Source of the DNA: Cyrtodaria siliqua
Lineage: Eukaryota > Mollusca > Bivalvia > Adapedonta > Hiatellidae
Assembly: GCA_037043455.1 (NCBI GenBank)
Contig: JAWPHD010000139.1
Span: forward strand, 310,001-374,000
Direction: 5' to 3'
DNA: 64,000 nt
In this document: positions 53,914 through 64,000 of the stretch, in pieces
Layout of the letters: each line of letters begins with the position of its first letter
Position numbering within the stretch: the first letter of the stretch is position 1
The notes under the pieces: model-generated
What the model saw: only the letters and a program-made list of their open reading frames with translations
Databases searched by the model: none
What the model was told of the DNA's origin: nothing
Made by a program: the position numbers and the translations under genes

Positions 53914-56150
53914 AATGAATAATCAATATGTATACTATCACAGTATACTACAATATGTATGTGTCTATATCACGTTATATTGTTTTATAATTATTTCACA
54001 ATCTCCTTAAAGTGTCAATATCACCGTGCACTAACTCCTAACCCAAGTGTTTCTACTCTCCAACAGCAATAACCAAGTCTAGCAGCCTTTAATGCTGAAT
54101 TGCTTTACTAATAATCAATCACGTTAATGCACTATAGCACTTAGAGCATAACTATATCACCGTATTAGTATATTACCATGTAGTTAACAACAAAGCACTT
54201 CACAAGTTAACAGTCACTTCAATTCACAACACAGTGTCACTGGATCAATTGTAAATTCACAACAGTTATTATCTCAAAATAATGTAAACAATGACCGCAA
54301 TCAACCTGTATAATGGCAATGTTTATATGCAATTACCCTTAACACGACTTATTTACTAGTTTACATCATTTAAATTCACAAATGATTAACTATATTTGGC
54401 TATCACAACACTATCAGTATATAAACACCCTGAAACCTAAATTCAATTGCTCTGTCTAACTACAAAAATGGTACCAATTCCTACCTACAAAAAATAATAG
54501 AGCAACCAAACTCAGTTTCCGTATACACAGTCCATACTGAATTATATGTTGTAATACCGCATACACCAATCAATAACTAATTTTCAAATCTTAAACACCA
54601 ATTGCATCAACTGTCTTACCAAAACCACACTTCAACAAAATAGTATCTTCTTCTGTAAACAAATAATTGCCGATTACTATTAATATATTCTTGGTAAATA
54701 CCAACAATGCTACTAATAATATTCTAAACGCGAACTATGTATATTATGTTCAATAATATACAACACAATAGTACAACATTTGAGTACATCTCATAGATGC
54801 TATCAAAGTTAATGTACAACGCTAAACACTATGCATAAACACATCTTTGTTTACATTCGCTTGATGTTTACAAACATGAGTACGCTACTACTACTACTGG
54901 GCGTATTCTGAGTACACGATGTATTTACACGTAATCCGTGTAAACAATAATGTACTTTTCCAATATTGTCAAAATATTTCCGTCCTGTTTTACCTAATAA
55001 ACACTGTCCAGTGTATATTATGTACTGCAGAAAAAACAATTATCTGTCCAGTCTGGATTAAATCAGTGTTACCTGTAGATTTACTATCAATAAATTTACC
55101 TGTAAAATTTATCCGATAAAGTTTAAATGACCTGTGACCTGCGCGATCACAACAATGACATGGACGTAAACAAATTCACACCAGATATATATGAATGAAT
55201 AGAATAATGAACAGATAAGAAGAGAAAGAGAGATGTTTACCTTTTCAGTCGATCTGTATCCTCCTTAGTTGTCCAACTGTCTAACTACAACGTGCAGTGC
55301 TTAGTGCAAATATTTGGTTAGTGGCAGGAAAATCGTTTAATTAAATAATAACTTTTGGAAAGTGGAAAAATTCTACAATATTTAACCTATCCTTAAACTG
55401 AATCCTTCTTACACTCAAAAACCTATATCTTAATATCTCTATACAATATACGTATAACTCTCCTGATTATTCGTAACATACATGGGCAAGATAATTACTT
55501 AAAGATTCCAGACTGGTCCTGAAAAGTCTTGTAGAATGAATTTCAGAATAGCGTTAATAGTATGACTAAGATAAATATCCAATATATACACTGCAAGACA
55601 ATGAGTCTAATTTAACCACGGACAATATACTGCGCTATCACTTAATGACCAATCTGAAGTCTATGCATACAGATATTTTATGCAATTACAATATTAAGCA
55701 TTACATATATTTACAAATTACAAATAATGATACCAGTCTGATGATGATGATGGTCCAGCGATGTTGTTGATTCTAACGTTATAATGTTCCACGCGAATGT
55801 GCACACACTAAAATGTATCTAGATATATCTGTTACACGCCGAAAACACTAGGTTCAATATACCCCGGGGTTAAACGTCATCCATGCCCTCCGATGTCACT
55901 CTACCCACATCCTGTCTCACGCTAAAACTTACTACGACCTTCATTCCGCCATGGCACGTCTTGCACGGGTATACACTCACACAGACGTGTATAATAAACA
56001 AATAAGTCCAATTGCACTGTATACATTGTTCAGTACTCACGTTCCATCTTCACATGGCCAGTTATGTGGTAGAAGTAGAACAGTTTATTACGATGTCCAA
56101 TTTCACATCTGTCATAACATACTTCAGAGAACAACTGCCAGGATCACCAT
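53914..56150 (-). other. 2.2-kb 5' leader of the Gypsy element
   Basis: No long ORF. It is AT-rich with many short frames. Next to the 5' LTR, 'TGGTGATCCTGGCAGTTG' (- strand, about 56131-56149) is a candidate primer-binding site. Confidence 0.6.
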
Positions 56151-56895
56151 TGTCGCCGCCTCATTATGGGGGTGTTGAAGTATAACACGATTCGTAGTTC
56201 TCTGTATATCTGAATATATATTTATAACAATGTATGAGTCTAATGCATGATAATGATGACATGAATAAAATGAATAAAGACAATGCCTGAATGGAAATAA
56301 CAATGATGAATGGAAATAGCATCTCAATTAATATAATCACAAGTGAAGTATTGTATAGAAAATACATTCAGACCTAATAACAGGCTGAATGCACAAGAAA
56401 GTTCTAAATGAAAATAACAAAGGATCGCCATCTTGGAATTGAACTCTACATGAAAATTGACGAATTCTTATAAACTAAATAACTCCTAAAATAACCATTT
56501 CCATAGAAAAGTAATTAACACAATGATGGATACATGTTTCATAAACAAACATATTACTAACCTGAATATATATACTTTCTTTTACAAGATAAATATAACA
56601 ATGCGAAATGGCAATAGCTTGTGTCCTTTCTCTACTAACTGAGATGTTCAACTGCGCGCATAATTTTCCCGCCAGGTTAGTTGTGTCAAAGGTTAAATTT
56701 ACTCACCTGTGAAATATTACTGAAGTTTAAAGGTGGTCATCCTAATTTGAAATGTCTAACGTAAGGTAAAGAGAAAGAAGATTGAAAGATGAAATGAGTG
56801 ATGAAAAGAGATGATGAACTGATTAAATGGTTAAAACACAAACACAATGGTGAGATATACAGGTTCTTAATACCTGTATATGTCATCCTGTGACA
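56151..56895 (-). repeat. 5' LTR of the Gypsy element
   Basis: Same 745 bp as 46803-47547; no difference was noticed on reading. Confidence 0.95.
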
Positions 56896-57189
56896 CTTGT
56901 TATAACGTTAAGTGAAGTCACATATTTTTCAGACTGTATATCATGCGTTAAAACGGTCGCAAATAAGCGTTACATTATAGTTGCATTAGAATCGTCGTTT
57001 ATTAGGATTCTAGTTATTAGTTAAACATCTAGGAGTTACATCTACCAAGACGTGTTCTGTCTTAGCAAGGCAAATCAGTTATCATGATCAAACTGGAAAA
57101 CATGATGAAATGAAGTCACTGTTATATCACTGCACTTCTGAAATAAAATTCCAGCAACCTAAACATATGTATAAAAGTCGAACAGAAAG

Positions 57190-57600
57190 TTCAGCTATCA
57201 CAGAACACAGTCAACCAAAAACACCCATTTAAACAAACAATAATTGCAAAAATAAAAAGAAACATGGCATGTGACATCGCAAACACCAACGGATTGACAA
57301 TAGGGTCAAATAGGATCAAATAGGGTCTTACCCTATTGTCATCCCAATAAAACGGGACATAGTAAATAATAAATCTCCACCAGTTATATTCTCTAACAAA
57401 CAAGGCAGCATAAAGCGGCAATATGATTTGAATACATAGATGATCATGTTTATATGAATATTATAAAAAACAAAAGGATAGAAAGCCACAATGGAAGTAC
57501 TCAATTACTTGGCAGAACTCAGAGTAACAAGACAATGTTTAAGACACACGTCATATACTACCGTCCATTGAGGATTTAGGTAGACGTCTTTATAGTGTCC
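57190..57600 (-). mobile_element. Penelope-like 3' tail fragment, reverse
   Basis: The reverse complement shows the shared tail motifs in order (tcctcaatgga..., 'gagtacttccattgtggctt', 'gttagagaatataactggtg', 'ttgggatgacaatagggta'). Confidence 0.65.
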
Positions 57601-58238
57601 AAGGTCTATCCGGTATAAGTTTGAAATGTCTGTATAAATATATTTAACAAGGCAAATAGAGTTAAATTTAACACAAGAGGACTATGACAAGAACGTTATT
57701 GTTAGCATTGTGTATTGCTATATAGATGTCTTGGCTAGGAAGTATAGCTGTCATGATATTGAGTATTGCAGGAAGGGAATATTTAATACTATTATACTCG
57801 TATATATATTCCAGAAAACTTAAGTTCACTGGCCATTATTTTCTGTACTAAGGTGTACAGAACTCACAGAGAAATGGGGATAATTTTACTTGAATTGTTG
57901 GTCAACTATTGACAGATAATTAACAAAAAACAGGGATCTTGTTTTCACATATACAGGAAGGTTTTAATTAAGGAGCATTTGTCGTTGTGTACTTATTTCG
58001 AATTTCAAGTTGGAAGGCAAATAATTTAATAAACCCATTGTATTGAGCTATTTCTTGAAGAAAAACAAAAGGTATGAATCTTATGTTCGTGTATGCCCTT
58101 ATTGCTGAACAGTTTCAAAATGTCTTAAGTTTCTCGAAAAATGCAAATTTCCAGTGCCTGATCCATATTCAAATTTGTCTCTATTGACTAATTATAACCG
58201 AACTTTAATGGTGATAAGTGTAAATATTTGTATTTCAG
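57601..58238. other. intron stretch without a supported gene
   Basis: AT-rich. It ends in the acceptor 'tttgtatttcag' of exon B'. Nothing else supportable. Confidence 0.45.
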
Positions 58239-58297
58239 CTCGCTCTTCACCCTGTAATAAAAAGAATGACTGCCGTGATTATGAAGACTGTGTATAA
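58239..58297 (+). CDS. host exon B' (module B copy), probably last exon
   Basis: Phase-1 frame after 'gtatttcag': ARSSPC-NKKND-C-RDYED-C-V then TAA at 58295. The start matches exon B at 14875. Cysteine-containing similarity (VLCPC) continues in frame after the stop, so the TAA may be a mutation of a longer exon; the frame then ends at about 58422. AATAAA at 58424-58429 supports a transcript end here. Confidence 0.5.
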
Positions 58298-58423
58298 CCA
58301 TATGTGTTGTGTCCCTGTCAGAGCAATATACTTTATCTGCATTTGCTTAGTACTGGTTCTACCAAGGAAGACATCGAGAATGATAAAAATAAGTTCCGAG
58401 AGCTTTCGTTACAATCTATGTAA

Positions 58424-58429
58424 AATAAA
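58424..58429 (+). terminator. polyadenylation signal AATAAA
   Basis: The canonical hexamer lies about 125 bases after the exon B' stop. Confidence 0.45.
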
Positions 58430-59192
58430 TAAGTTTAAACTAAACTAAAACTATACCGAGAATCATGGTCCTTTTTTGTATTTGTGTTACATTTGACAAG
58501 CAAAATGTTTTTAAGTTTCACTAAGTTGATTTTAGCAAAATTGGTGTGAATCCTCCTGACTGTAACGTACCTATTTAGTTTAGCATAAAGGCCAATTAAA
58601 TATGTTTTACACAAATGAGTTGTCTACGTTTTGTGTTAACAAACGTCAAACTAATCTCTAAAAATACAACAACATAAATAAACATATCATTAAGGAGTAT
58701 TTTTGTTCATATCTCTCTTTTAGAAACATTTTTCATTCAGAACATAGCTGGATGTTCAGTATAAACGTTTTCTCTCAGCGTGTTTTTTTCTGTTATACGA
58801 CAAAAAAACTGTTTATTTAAGCTCTGGAATATCTATTGACAATGCATAATTATGGAACTATAATAATTTACATTGTGGGACTCACTTAATACCGACGAAA
58901 GTGCAACATTTAATAGTAAACGTTGATTTGTCGTGTGTTTAGTGGCCGAAAATGGCGACATGGGTGTCGGTTGTCCGGTGTTAGTTAATAATACGAGAGA
59001 TTATGAACATTATTTCACCGAGGAACCATTTGAATTATAGTAACAACGTTTTATGTTGAAAAGTCAATAAACGTGGCTAAAGTTTTGATCGCAGTTTAAT
59101 CCCGAGACGATTTCGCTCTCTAGTGCAACAATTTCCGGATTTTGTTATTGAATTAATTATTTCTTTTGTCTCTATGTTTAATAATGTTCAAG

Positions 59193-59246
59193 CTGAGAAA
59201 CAAGTAATAGAGAAGAAATTAAAAGAACAACAAGCTCTAATGTTAG
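59193..59246 (+). CDS. 54-nt coiled-coil microexon 1
   Basis: Acceptor 'gttcaag', donor TTAG|GTAAGT, phase 1-1, 18 codons: AEKQVIEKKLKEQQALML then G across the junction. Homologous to the next two microexons in length, phase, the opening 'EK' and the closing LG. Confidence 0.6.
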
Positions 59247-59645
59247 GTAAGTTCTTACATGTTACACTATGACATTATGACAAGAGAAGAAATTGAAATA
59301 AAAATAAAAACACAACCCGCAGCCTTTAACCAAGAGTTACGAAGCGAGTATTATTAACATGTTTCAATATTGCTTTAAACTGACTTTATGGCATTAAATA
59401 TTCGAAATATTCGAAACATTATACTAAGATCGTAACGCTCGACGTTTGTTTACATCTCCTGATGAAATAATATGTGTTTAATTAAGTCAAAACATTTGAC
59501 AATTTAACTAAACAATTTGAGTACTAATATTGTTACAATATATTACAGGTTCATATTCTAGCGTCGAACAACGATAATGCATTTTCTCTCTAGGGCCGAA
59601 GGTTTCATTTTACTCATTCTGAATACAGTTTTGGTATTATTTCAG

Positions 59646-59699
59646 TTGAGAAACAAAATCGAGCGGAAATATTAAAAATACAACGAGAGCGACAGTTGG
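59646..59699 (+). CDS. 54-nt coiled-coil microexon 2
   Basis: Acceptor 'ggtattatttcag', donor TTGG|GTAAGT, phase 1-1, 18 codons (VEKQNRAEILKIQRERQL). Strongly helical and charged. Confidence 0.65.
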
Positions 59700-59953
59700 G
59701 TAAGTCTACACAGGATCGTGTCTGTAGGAGAAGAAATAAAAAGAACGAGTGTTATATCCATTTTTAGATATATATACTGGCGGTCAATGTAAAAGGCATC
59801 AGTAGTTTATATGGGTGTTAAATTTTATTGCTAAAGTAATTTATAGTAATAAGTGCATATTTTGAAATTGAAGGATATTAATTATGAAATACGTTCCAAG
59901 GACGCAATATTTCCAGATGTTGATGTTATATTATGTATTTGGTATTATTCCAG

Positions 59954-60007
59954 CTGAGAAACGAAGGCATGGAGAGGTTTCAAAAGAAAATCTAGAGCAT
60001 GAGTTAG
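59954..60007 (+). CDS. 54-nt coiled-coil microexon 3
   Basis: Acceptor 'tggtattattccag', donor TTAG|GTAAGT, phase 1-1, 18 codons (AEKRRHGEVSKENLEHEL). The intron before it shares the 'ttggtattatt' acceptor context with microexon 2, showing a duplication that included intron sequence. Confidence 0.65.
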
Positions 60008-60487
60008 GTAAGTTTTTACATACATCACTTTTCCTTCCTGACTTCTCCTTCAAGAAAATATGAGATTTGTCTGTCCAGTTTTGTAACAGATTTCTTTTCC
60101 AGTGCGGAGGGCTTTGTTCATTTTAACAAAATATATATTTTATTGTAAGCCAAATATGACCCATGAACATGTTTACAAATAATACAATTATTGATTATGG
60201 CAGCAGTACATGTGTTAGTATTTTTTGCACACATATATGTCACAGTACATGTATATAGTTAACGAAACCGTAATGAACTTGTTTTACAGATTAACAATAA
60301 TTCAAAGAAAGTTTTCAATAGGACGTAGCTAATTTTAAACAATAATTGTTTAAGTTCACATACGTGCGTATTCTGACTAAAGCATGAACTATTTATGATA
60401 AATAGTATGCATGTGACTTGAGAATTCTTGAGAATTCTTGGGAGAGATATTTGGTTTGCCATTGTATACTTTTCTTTTTGTTACAGA

Positions 60488-60581
60488 ATGTATTCCTTCA
60501 TTGTCTGGACACCTCCAGACCTAAAGACATCTACTCATTTGTTCGGATATTCGAATCATCCGGCCATGGAGTCGACACATT
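60488..60581 (+). CDS. possible exon, unknown
   Basis: A block of more GC-rich, protein-like sequence between 'ttttgttacag' and 'CATTG|GTGAGT'. Phase 1 gives a stop after 12 codons; another phase is open throughout (NVFLHCLDTSRPKDIYSFVR). It may instead be a transposon remnant, since similar composition continues to 60680. Confidence 0.25.
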
Positions 60582-61439
60582 GGTGAGTTGTTCTGAGAAA
60601 CCTGGTATTCAGTGAGCGGGCAAGTTTTATTGGATAGAGTGGCCGACTTTCATTCCGGAGATAACAAGTTAGAGCCTGGATGATGTTTTTTTGTGTTTTT
60701 TTTAATGTTCCCGTGGGAAAGACCTTTTAGGCCTCGTCTGTCCGACGGGGGACTGTCCTGTGCATAGTCTATTATCAACTTTTACAAAAAAAGTAACCAT
60801 ACCAAAGGACAGTCTAGAGTTTCAAAAGAACCTGTTAAAAATGTTTTTGTTGGTAAGTGGTCTTCTTTGTTTTTTCTTTCTTGTTTAATTTGTGTATGGG
60901 CGCCAGGCTAAATGAGCACCAGCTGCCCCAGTTTACAGAAATTCTGCCTCCGAAATCTCTTGCTAGTGATTCCGCCCAATATCCAGAAGACACTGAGTGA
61001 CATCGCATCAAAGGCCCTTTTGTTGAAATTGGACTGTGAAAAAATATAAATCAATTTAGAACTTAACTTACAAAATGGTTATAGTATTTAAAATTGCAAT
61101 TAGTTTTTCGATATCAATTATTGATTTTTAACATGATTTTATGGTTTCATTATAATATTGAATGCAATGGTTTAAAAAGTATTTGATACAAAAACTTCTC
61201 TGAATTAATTTACTTTTGTTAAAGGGAGGTAATTCAAAATAAAATATTTGTGTGACTAATTTTTTGTCACTCTGTACAGCACAGTATTGTTTACATTGCA
61301 TTGTACACATGGCAAGTTTGAAGGTTTTTTAAATGTTATCAAGTATTTAAATCAGCAGTATCATTTTGACTTGAACCTGCTCGCATATAATTAAATTCAA
61401 ATTTGTGATTTCATGTTTATACCCACGTGTTTGAAAGAA
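60582..61439. other. stretch without a supported gene
   Basis: 60700-61020 includes GC-richer text ('cgtgggaaagacctttt', 'ttctgcctccgaaatctctt') that may come from an old transposon, but no domain is readable. Confidence 0.4.
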
Positions 61440-62100
61440 ACAGGTTATATTAAAATCGCCTCTGTATGTCCGTCTGTCTCTCCGTCCGTACGTTACTACA
61501 AACATAGGGTATGACTTCACCATGTGATGACGTCGTGCAAGAGCAAATTATTTTTGGCTCCGAGCCCAGGGGTCCTCAGTGGGTCAAAAGGTCAAATACA
61601 CTAAAAATTCAATTACACTGTCATTTTTCCATATTTTTACACATAACTTAGTGTATCATGCAGTAATCGTCTATGAAAGATAAACAACATATTAAACTAT
61701 TTTATTATTTCGAACTTGGACGTCTGCTTTTTTTTAAAATAATGTCTCAAATGAAACATTATGATGATGGGATTACACTGTATACAGTTGTTTCGTCCTA
61801 CGTCATCGGTGGGGCCTGGAGGAAGAGTCATCAAATACACTTATAATTCAATTACAGTGTTATTTTTCCATACTTTTGCACATTAGTTGGTATAATAGTC
61901 ATCTATGAAAGAGATACACAGCATGTCAGATGATTTATTATTTAAAACTAAGGTCGTCTTTCCTGGGGGTTGGGGTTGGGGTAGGTGGGTGGTGGGGGGA
62001 GAATATAATGGGGTCAAGTTATTTTTTTAATTATGTCTCAAACAAACATTTTGATTAAGGGATAACAGTGTATAATAACATGTTGTTATCCTGCATGTGT
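61440..62100. repeat. dispersed 'gtccgtctgtc' repeat with internal tandem units
   Basis: Related to 1866-2300. Here the unit containing 'gtctatgaaagata' and 'ggtcaaatacac' is present two to three times. Confidence 0.6.
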
Positions 62101-62889
62101 GTGTGTAGTTGTGGTTGGGGGTGGCTGTGTGAAGAAAACTTAGGTATTAATTTTGCGATGGCGCAACGTCAAATTCGTTTTAGTTTCTTTTTATTTTACC
62201 ATAGGTTTCAGTATATTATAATGGTGCAAAAGTCAGTAATATGAATTTGCAATTGTATACTGTAATACTAAGTTTGCATTGCATTGGTTGCAAGGGTAGT
62301 GTTTTCGGTAGTCTTACTAATTAATTAACGGATTGAATATTGTTCAATTGTTTCCTTAGTTCAAAAGCCTTATATACCTATATTCCTAAATTGTGTGTTT
62401 CATTTTTATTTTCATGCTTCATTAATTGTTTAAATTTCATGAGACTAGGATTTTTCCAAAGTATTGTTTTATATACATCTTTCTTAATTCATTGTAGTTT
62501 GTACATTCTATTACACAGTGATACTCGTCTTCTAACAAATGACATTGTTTACACTTTCTATCTATAACATAGTGAAGAGGTGGTATCCAAGGATTATGTT
62601 ATCGATGCTTTGTTTCAAAAGAATATATTGAATATGATTATAATAAAACATGTTATCATTTTCAGAATGTATACATTTTCAGAAATCGTAGAAATGTGGT
62701 GATTATAGTAATGAAGTTAAACATATAGTAACAAATAATTACAATCACAGGGTCACCTACGGCTTTTCATAGTTAAGCATCAACGCTTGACATGATTGCA
62801 TTGTTTATTGACTGAAGTTATAAGGCAATCGACACATTGTTGAATTTCAAATACAAAACTAGATATACAATTCGAATAAGAAATGTAGC
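62101..62889. other. stretch without a supported gene
   Basis: AT-rich; a 75-codon frame at 62340-62567 has no recognisable domain. Nothing supportable. Confidence 0.45.
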
Positions 62890-63230
62890 CTTCAAGGACT
62901 AACATTCAACCACAAACACGCACATAAATAAACAACTATAGAGATGCATAAAAGGCAAGGTACGACATCACAATTATAGTAGGGTTGACAAAGGGTCAGT
63001 GGCAAAAAACGCCGTTGTGGGTTCTAGAGCTAAATGTTACCATATTTTCATCCCAATAAAACGGGTCAATATTCATTACTAGGCAATATAAGCATATAAA
63101 CACATAATCATGTATATATAATATAAAAAAGTCTAGAAAGCCAAAAAGCAAGTACTCAATGACTTGGCAGAAGCGCAACAAGAGAACAAACCGTTAAGGG
63201 TATGACAAGACAAGACTTATAAGTTATATG
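62890..63230 (-). mobile_element. Penelope-like 3' tail fragment, reverse
   Basis: On the - strand: 'gccaagtcattgagtacttg', then 'tatatacatgattatgtg', then 'ccgttttattgggatgaa', the order of the shared tail, diverged. Confidence 0.6.
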
Positions 63231-63903
63231 AGTTATATGAAATCATTTTTACATTTCTGAGATTTCTTACATCAAAACTTGTTTACAGTGTTCTATCCCT
63301 TTGGGAGCTGATTAGGTTTGAATAATAGATTTGGGAGCTGATTAGATTTGAATAACAGGTTATATATACAAACATACATATTTGTTTATTACACTTTTGA
63401 GAACATACTATCTTATCATTATATTTGTTATGGGCGCTTGCTTGAGACATTGTTTTTAGTTGCCATGAACAAATATTGATGAAACTAGTTGTATTTATCT
63501 AAAGTAAGGCATCTTGAAAGAGTTAGTCTTACATATTAGGACTAAGTCAGGTTATCTTACTGATGTCCAGCAATAAACAAAAAAGGAAAAGTCCTTTAAA
63601 CTCTTTTTTTACATTAAAATATTTTTTAACGTAAGGTTGTTTTTTTACACTTAAATCTCTTAGGCTAAGCAAACTGAATAAATGTCGTCCAAAACCAGGA
63701 ATGTCTATTAAACGTTCCTGCCAAAACAAAAGTGTAATAATGCCAATCCTATTTTCTCGTATATTCATGTATTTCACCTACATTTCAAAGCGTACCATCC
63801 CAAGTGTAAAGATATTTTTTTATGCTCTATCTGTTTAATGATTTTATATTTGTTTAGCCTCAGAGTTGAGGAGCGAAAATGAAGGGAACAGGGTCGTCCG
63901 GAT
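63231..63903. other. stretch without a supported gene
   Basis: A short tandem duplication of 'tttgggagctgattag' occurs at 63300-63346; otherwise nothing. Confidence 0.45.
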
Positions 63904-64000
63904 CCTACCTAAAGCCCATTGGGACGGTGGCGTTTGATGTTTGTCCATGTTCTTTCTTGTCGTGCCCTTAATGGTGTATTCTCTTACTGCTCTGGCCTCT
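63904..64000 (+). mobile_element. Penelope-like 3' tail fragment, cut by window end
   Basis: 'cctacctaaagcccattggg' onward is almost identical to 3172-3270 and 10536-10630. Confidence 0.75.

Larger units (their letters stand above)
46803..56895 (-). mobile_element. complete Ty3/Gypsy LTR retrotransposon
   Basis: 10.1 kb; both LTRs are 745 bp and appear identical. The 4-bp flank CTTG is duplicated (46799-46802 and 56896-56899; it may be 5 bp). Gag and pol are open and in -1 relation, with a slippery heptamer at the junction. PBS-like and polypurine tracts are in place. Identical LTRs mean a very recent insertion. It lies in an intron between module A' and module B'. Confidence 0.95.

Noticed and set aside
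58266..58448. 60-codon ORF overlapping exon B'.
   Set aside because: It is in a different frame from the phase-1 exon that matches exon B, so it is likely a shadow.

Overview
The window looks like nuclear DNA of a marine bivalve mollusc. It is AT-rich and packed with dispersed repeats of the kind common in bivalve genomes (an AGCTCACCTGAGC-type repeat, a CCCAAAGTTTCGGGG-type repeat, repeats ending in 'gtccgtccgtc'). Host exons are small and phase 1-1, and several classes of large eukaryotic transposon are present. Species cannot be fixed from sequence alone. This is one locus of a host gene built from small cysteine-rich and EGF-like exons, expanded by nested insertions.

Host gene, + strand. 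Exon-like blocks lie at 13948-14088 (Cys module A), 14875-15089 (Cys module B), 15664-15813 (module C), 17589-17717 (EGF), 44389-44505 (EGF), 46412-46548 (A', frameshifted), 58239-58297 (B', ending at a TAA, with AATAAA at 58424) and three 54-nt exons at 59193, 59646 and 59954. Every internal one begins and ends in phase 1. The order A-B-C-EGF / EGF-A'-B'-microexons suggests duplicated exon modules.

Polinton/Maverick, 19971-44380. It has about 400-bp terminal inverted repeats and a 7-bp target duplication (TGCTTTA). The right copy of that duplication forms the 3' splice site of the second EGF exon. Recognisable genes are integrase, protein-primed family-B DNA polymerase, genome-packaging ATPase, major (double jelly-roll) and minor (penton-like) capsid proteins, a fibre-like beta protein and several membrane or small unknown proteins. 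A motif like TTAAGAAAAATATATA lies just upstream of many starts. The polymerase, the ATPase and at least three other genes carry premature stops, so this copy is decayed; integrase, both capsid genes and others remain open.

Inside the polymerase gene sits a 7.9-kb LTR retrotransposon (32373-40313, TSD ATTAC, LTRs of 1549 and 1544 bp). Its order is gag-PR-IN followed by a remnant of RT/RNase H, i.e. integrase before RT as in Gmr1-like Ty3/Gypsy elements. A small hairpin element, also present at 7.1 kb, is inserted in its integrase.

A second, apparently complete Ty3/Gypsy element lies on the - strand at 46803-56895. Its two 745-bp LTRs look identical by eye, gag and a 1408-codon pol are open, and a U UUA AAC slippery heptamer lies just before the gag stop. 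It separates A' from B'.

The flanks (1-13 kb and 57-64 kb) hold old repeats: a Penelope-like reverse transcriptase element with at least seven 3'-end fragments in both orientations, a LINE RT fragment, inverted-repeat elements, and tandem arrays with monomers of about 320, 145 and 73 bp. No tRNA, rRNA or CRISPR was recognised.
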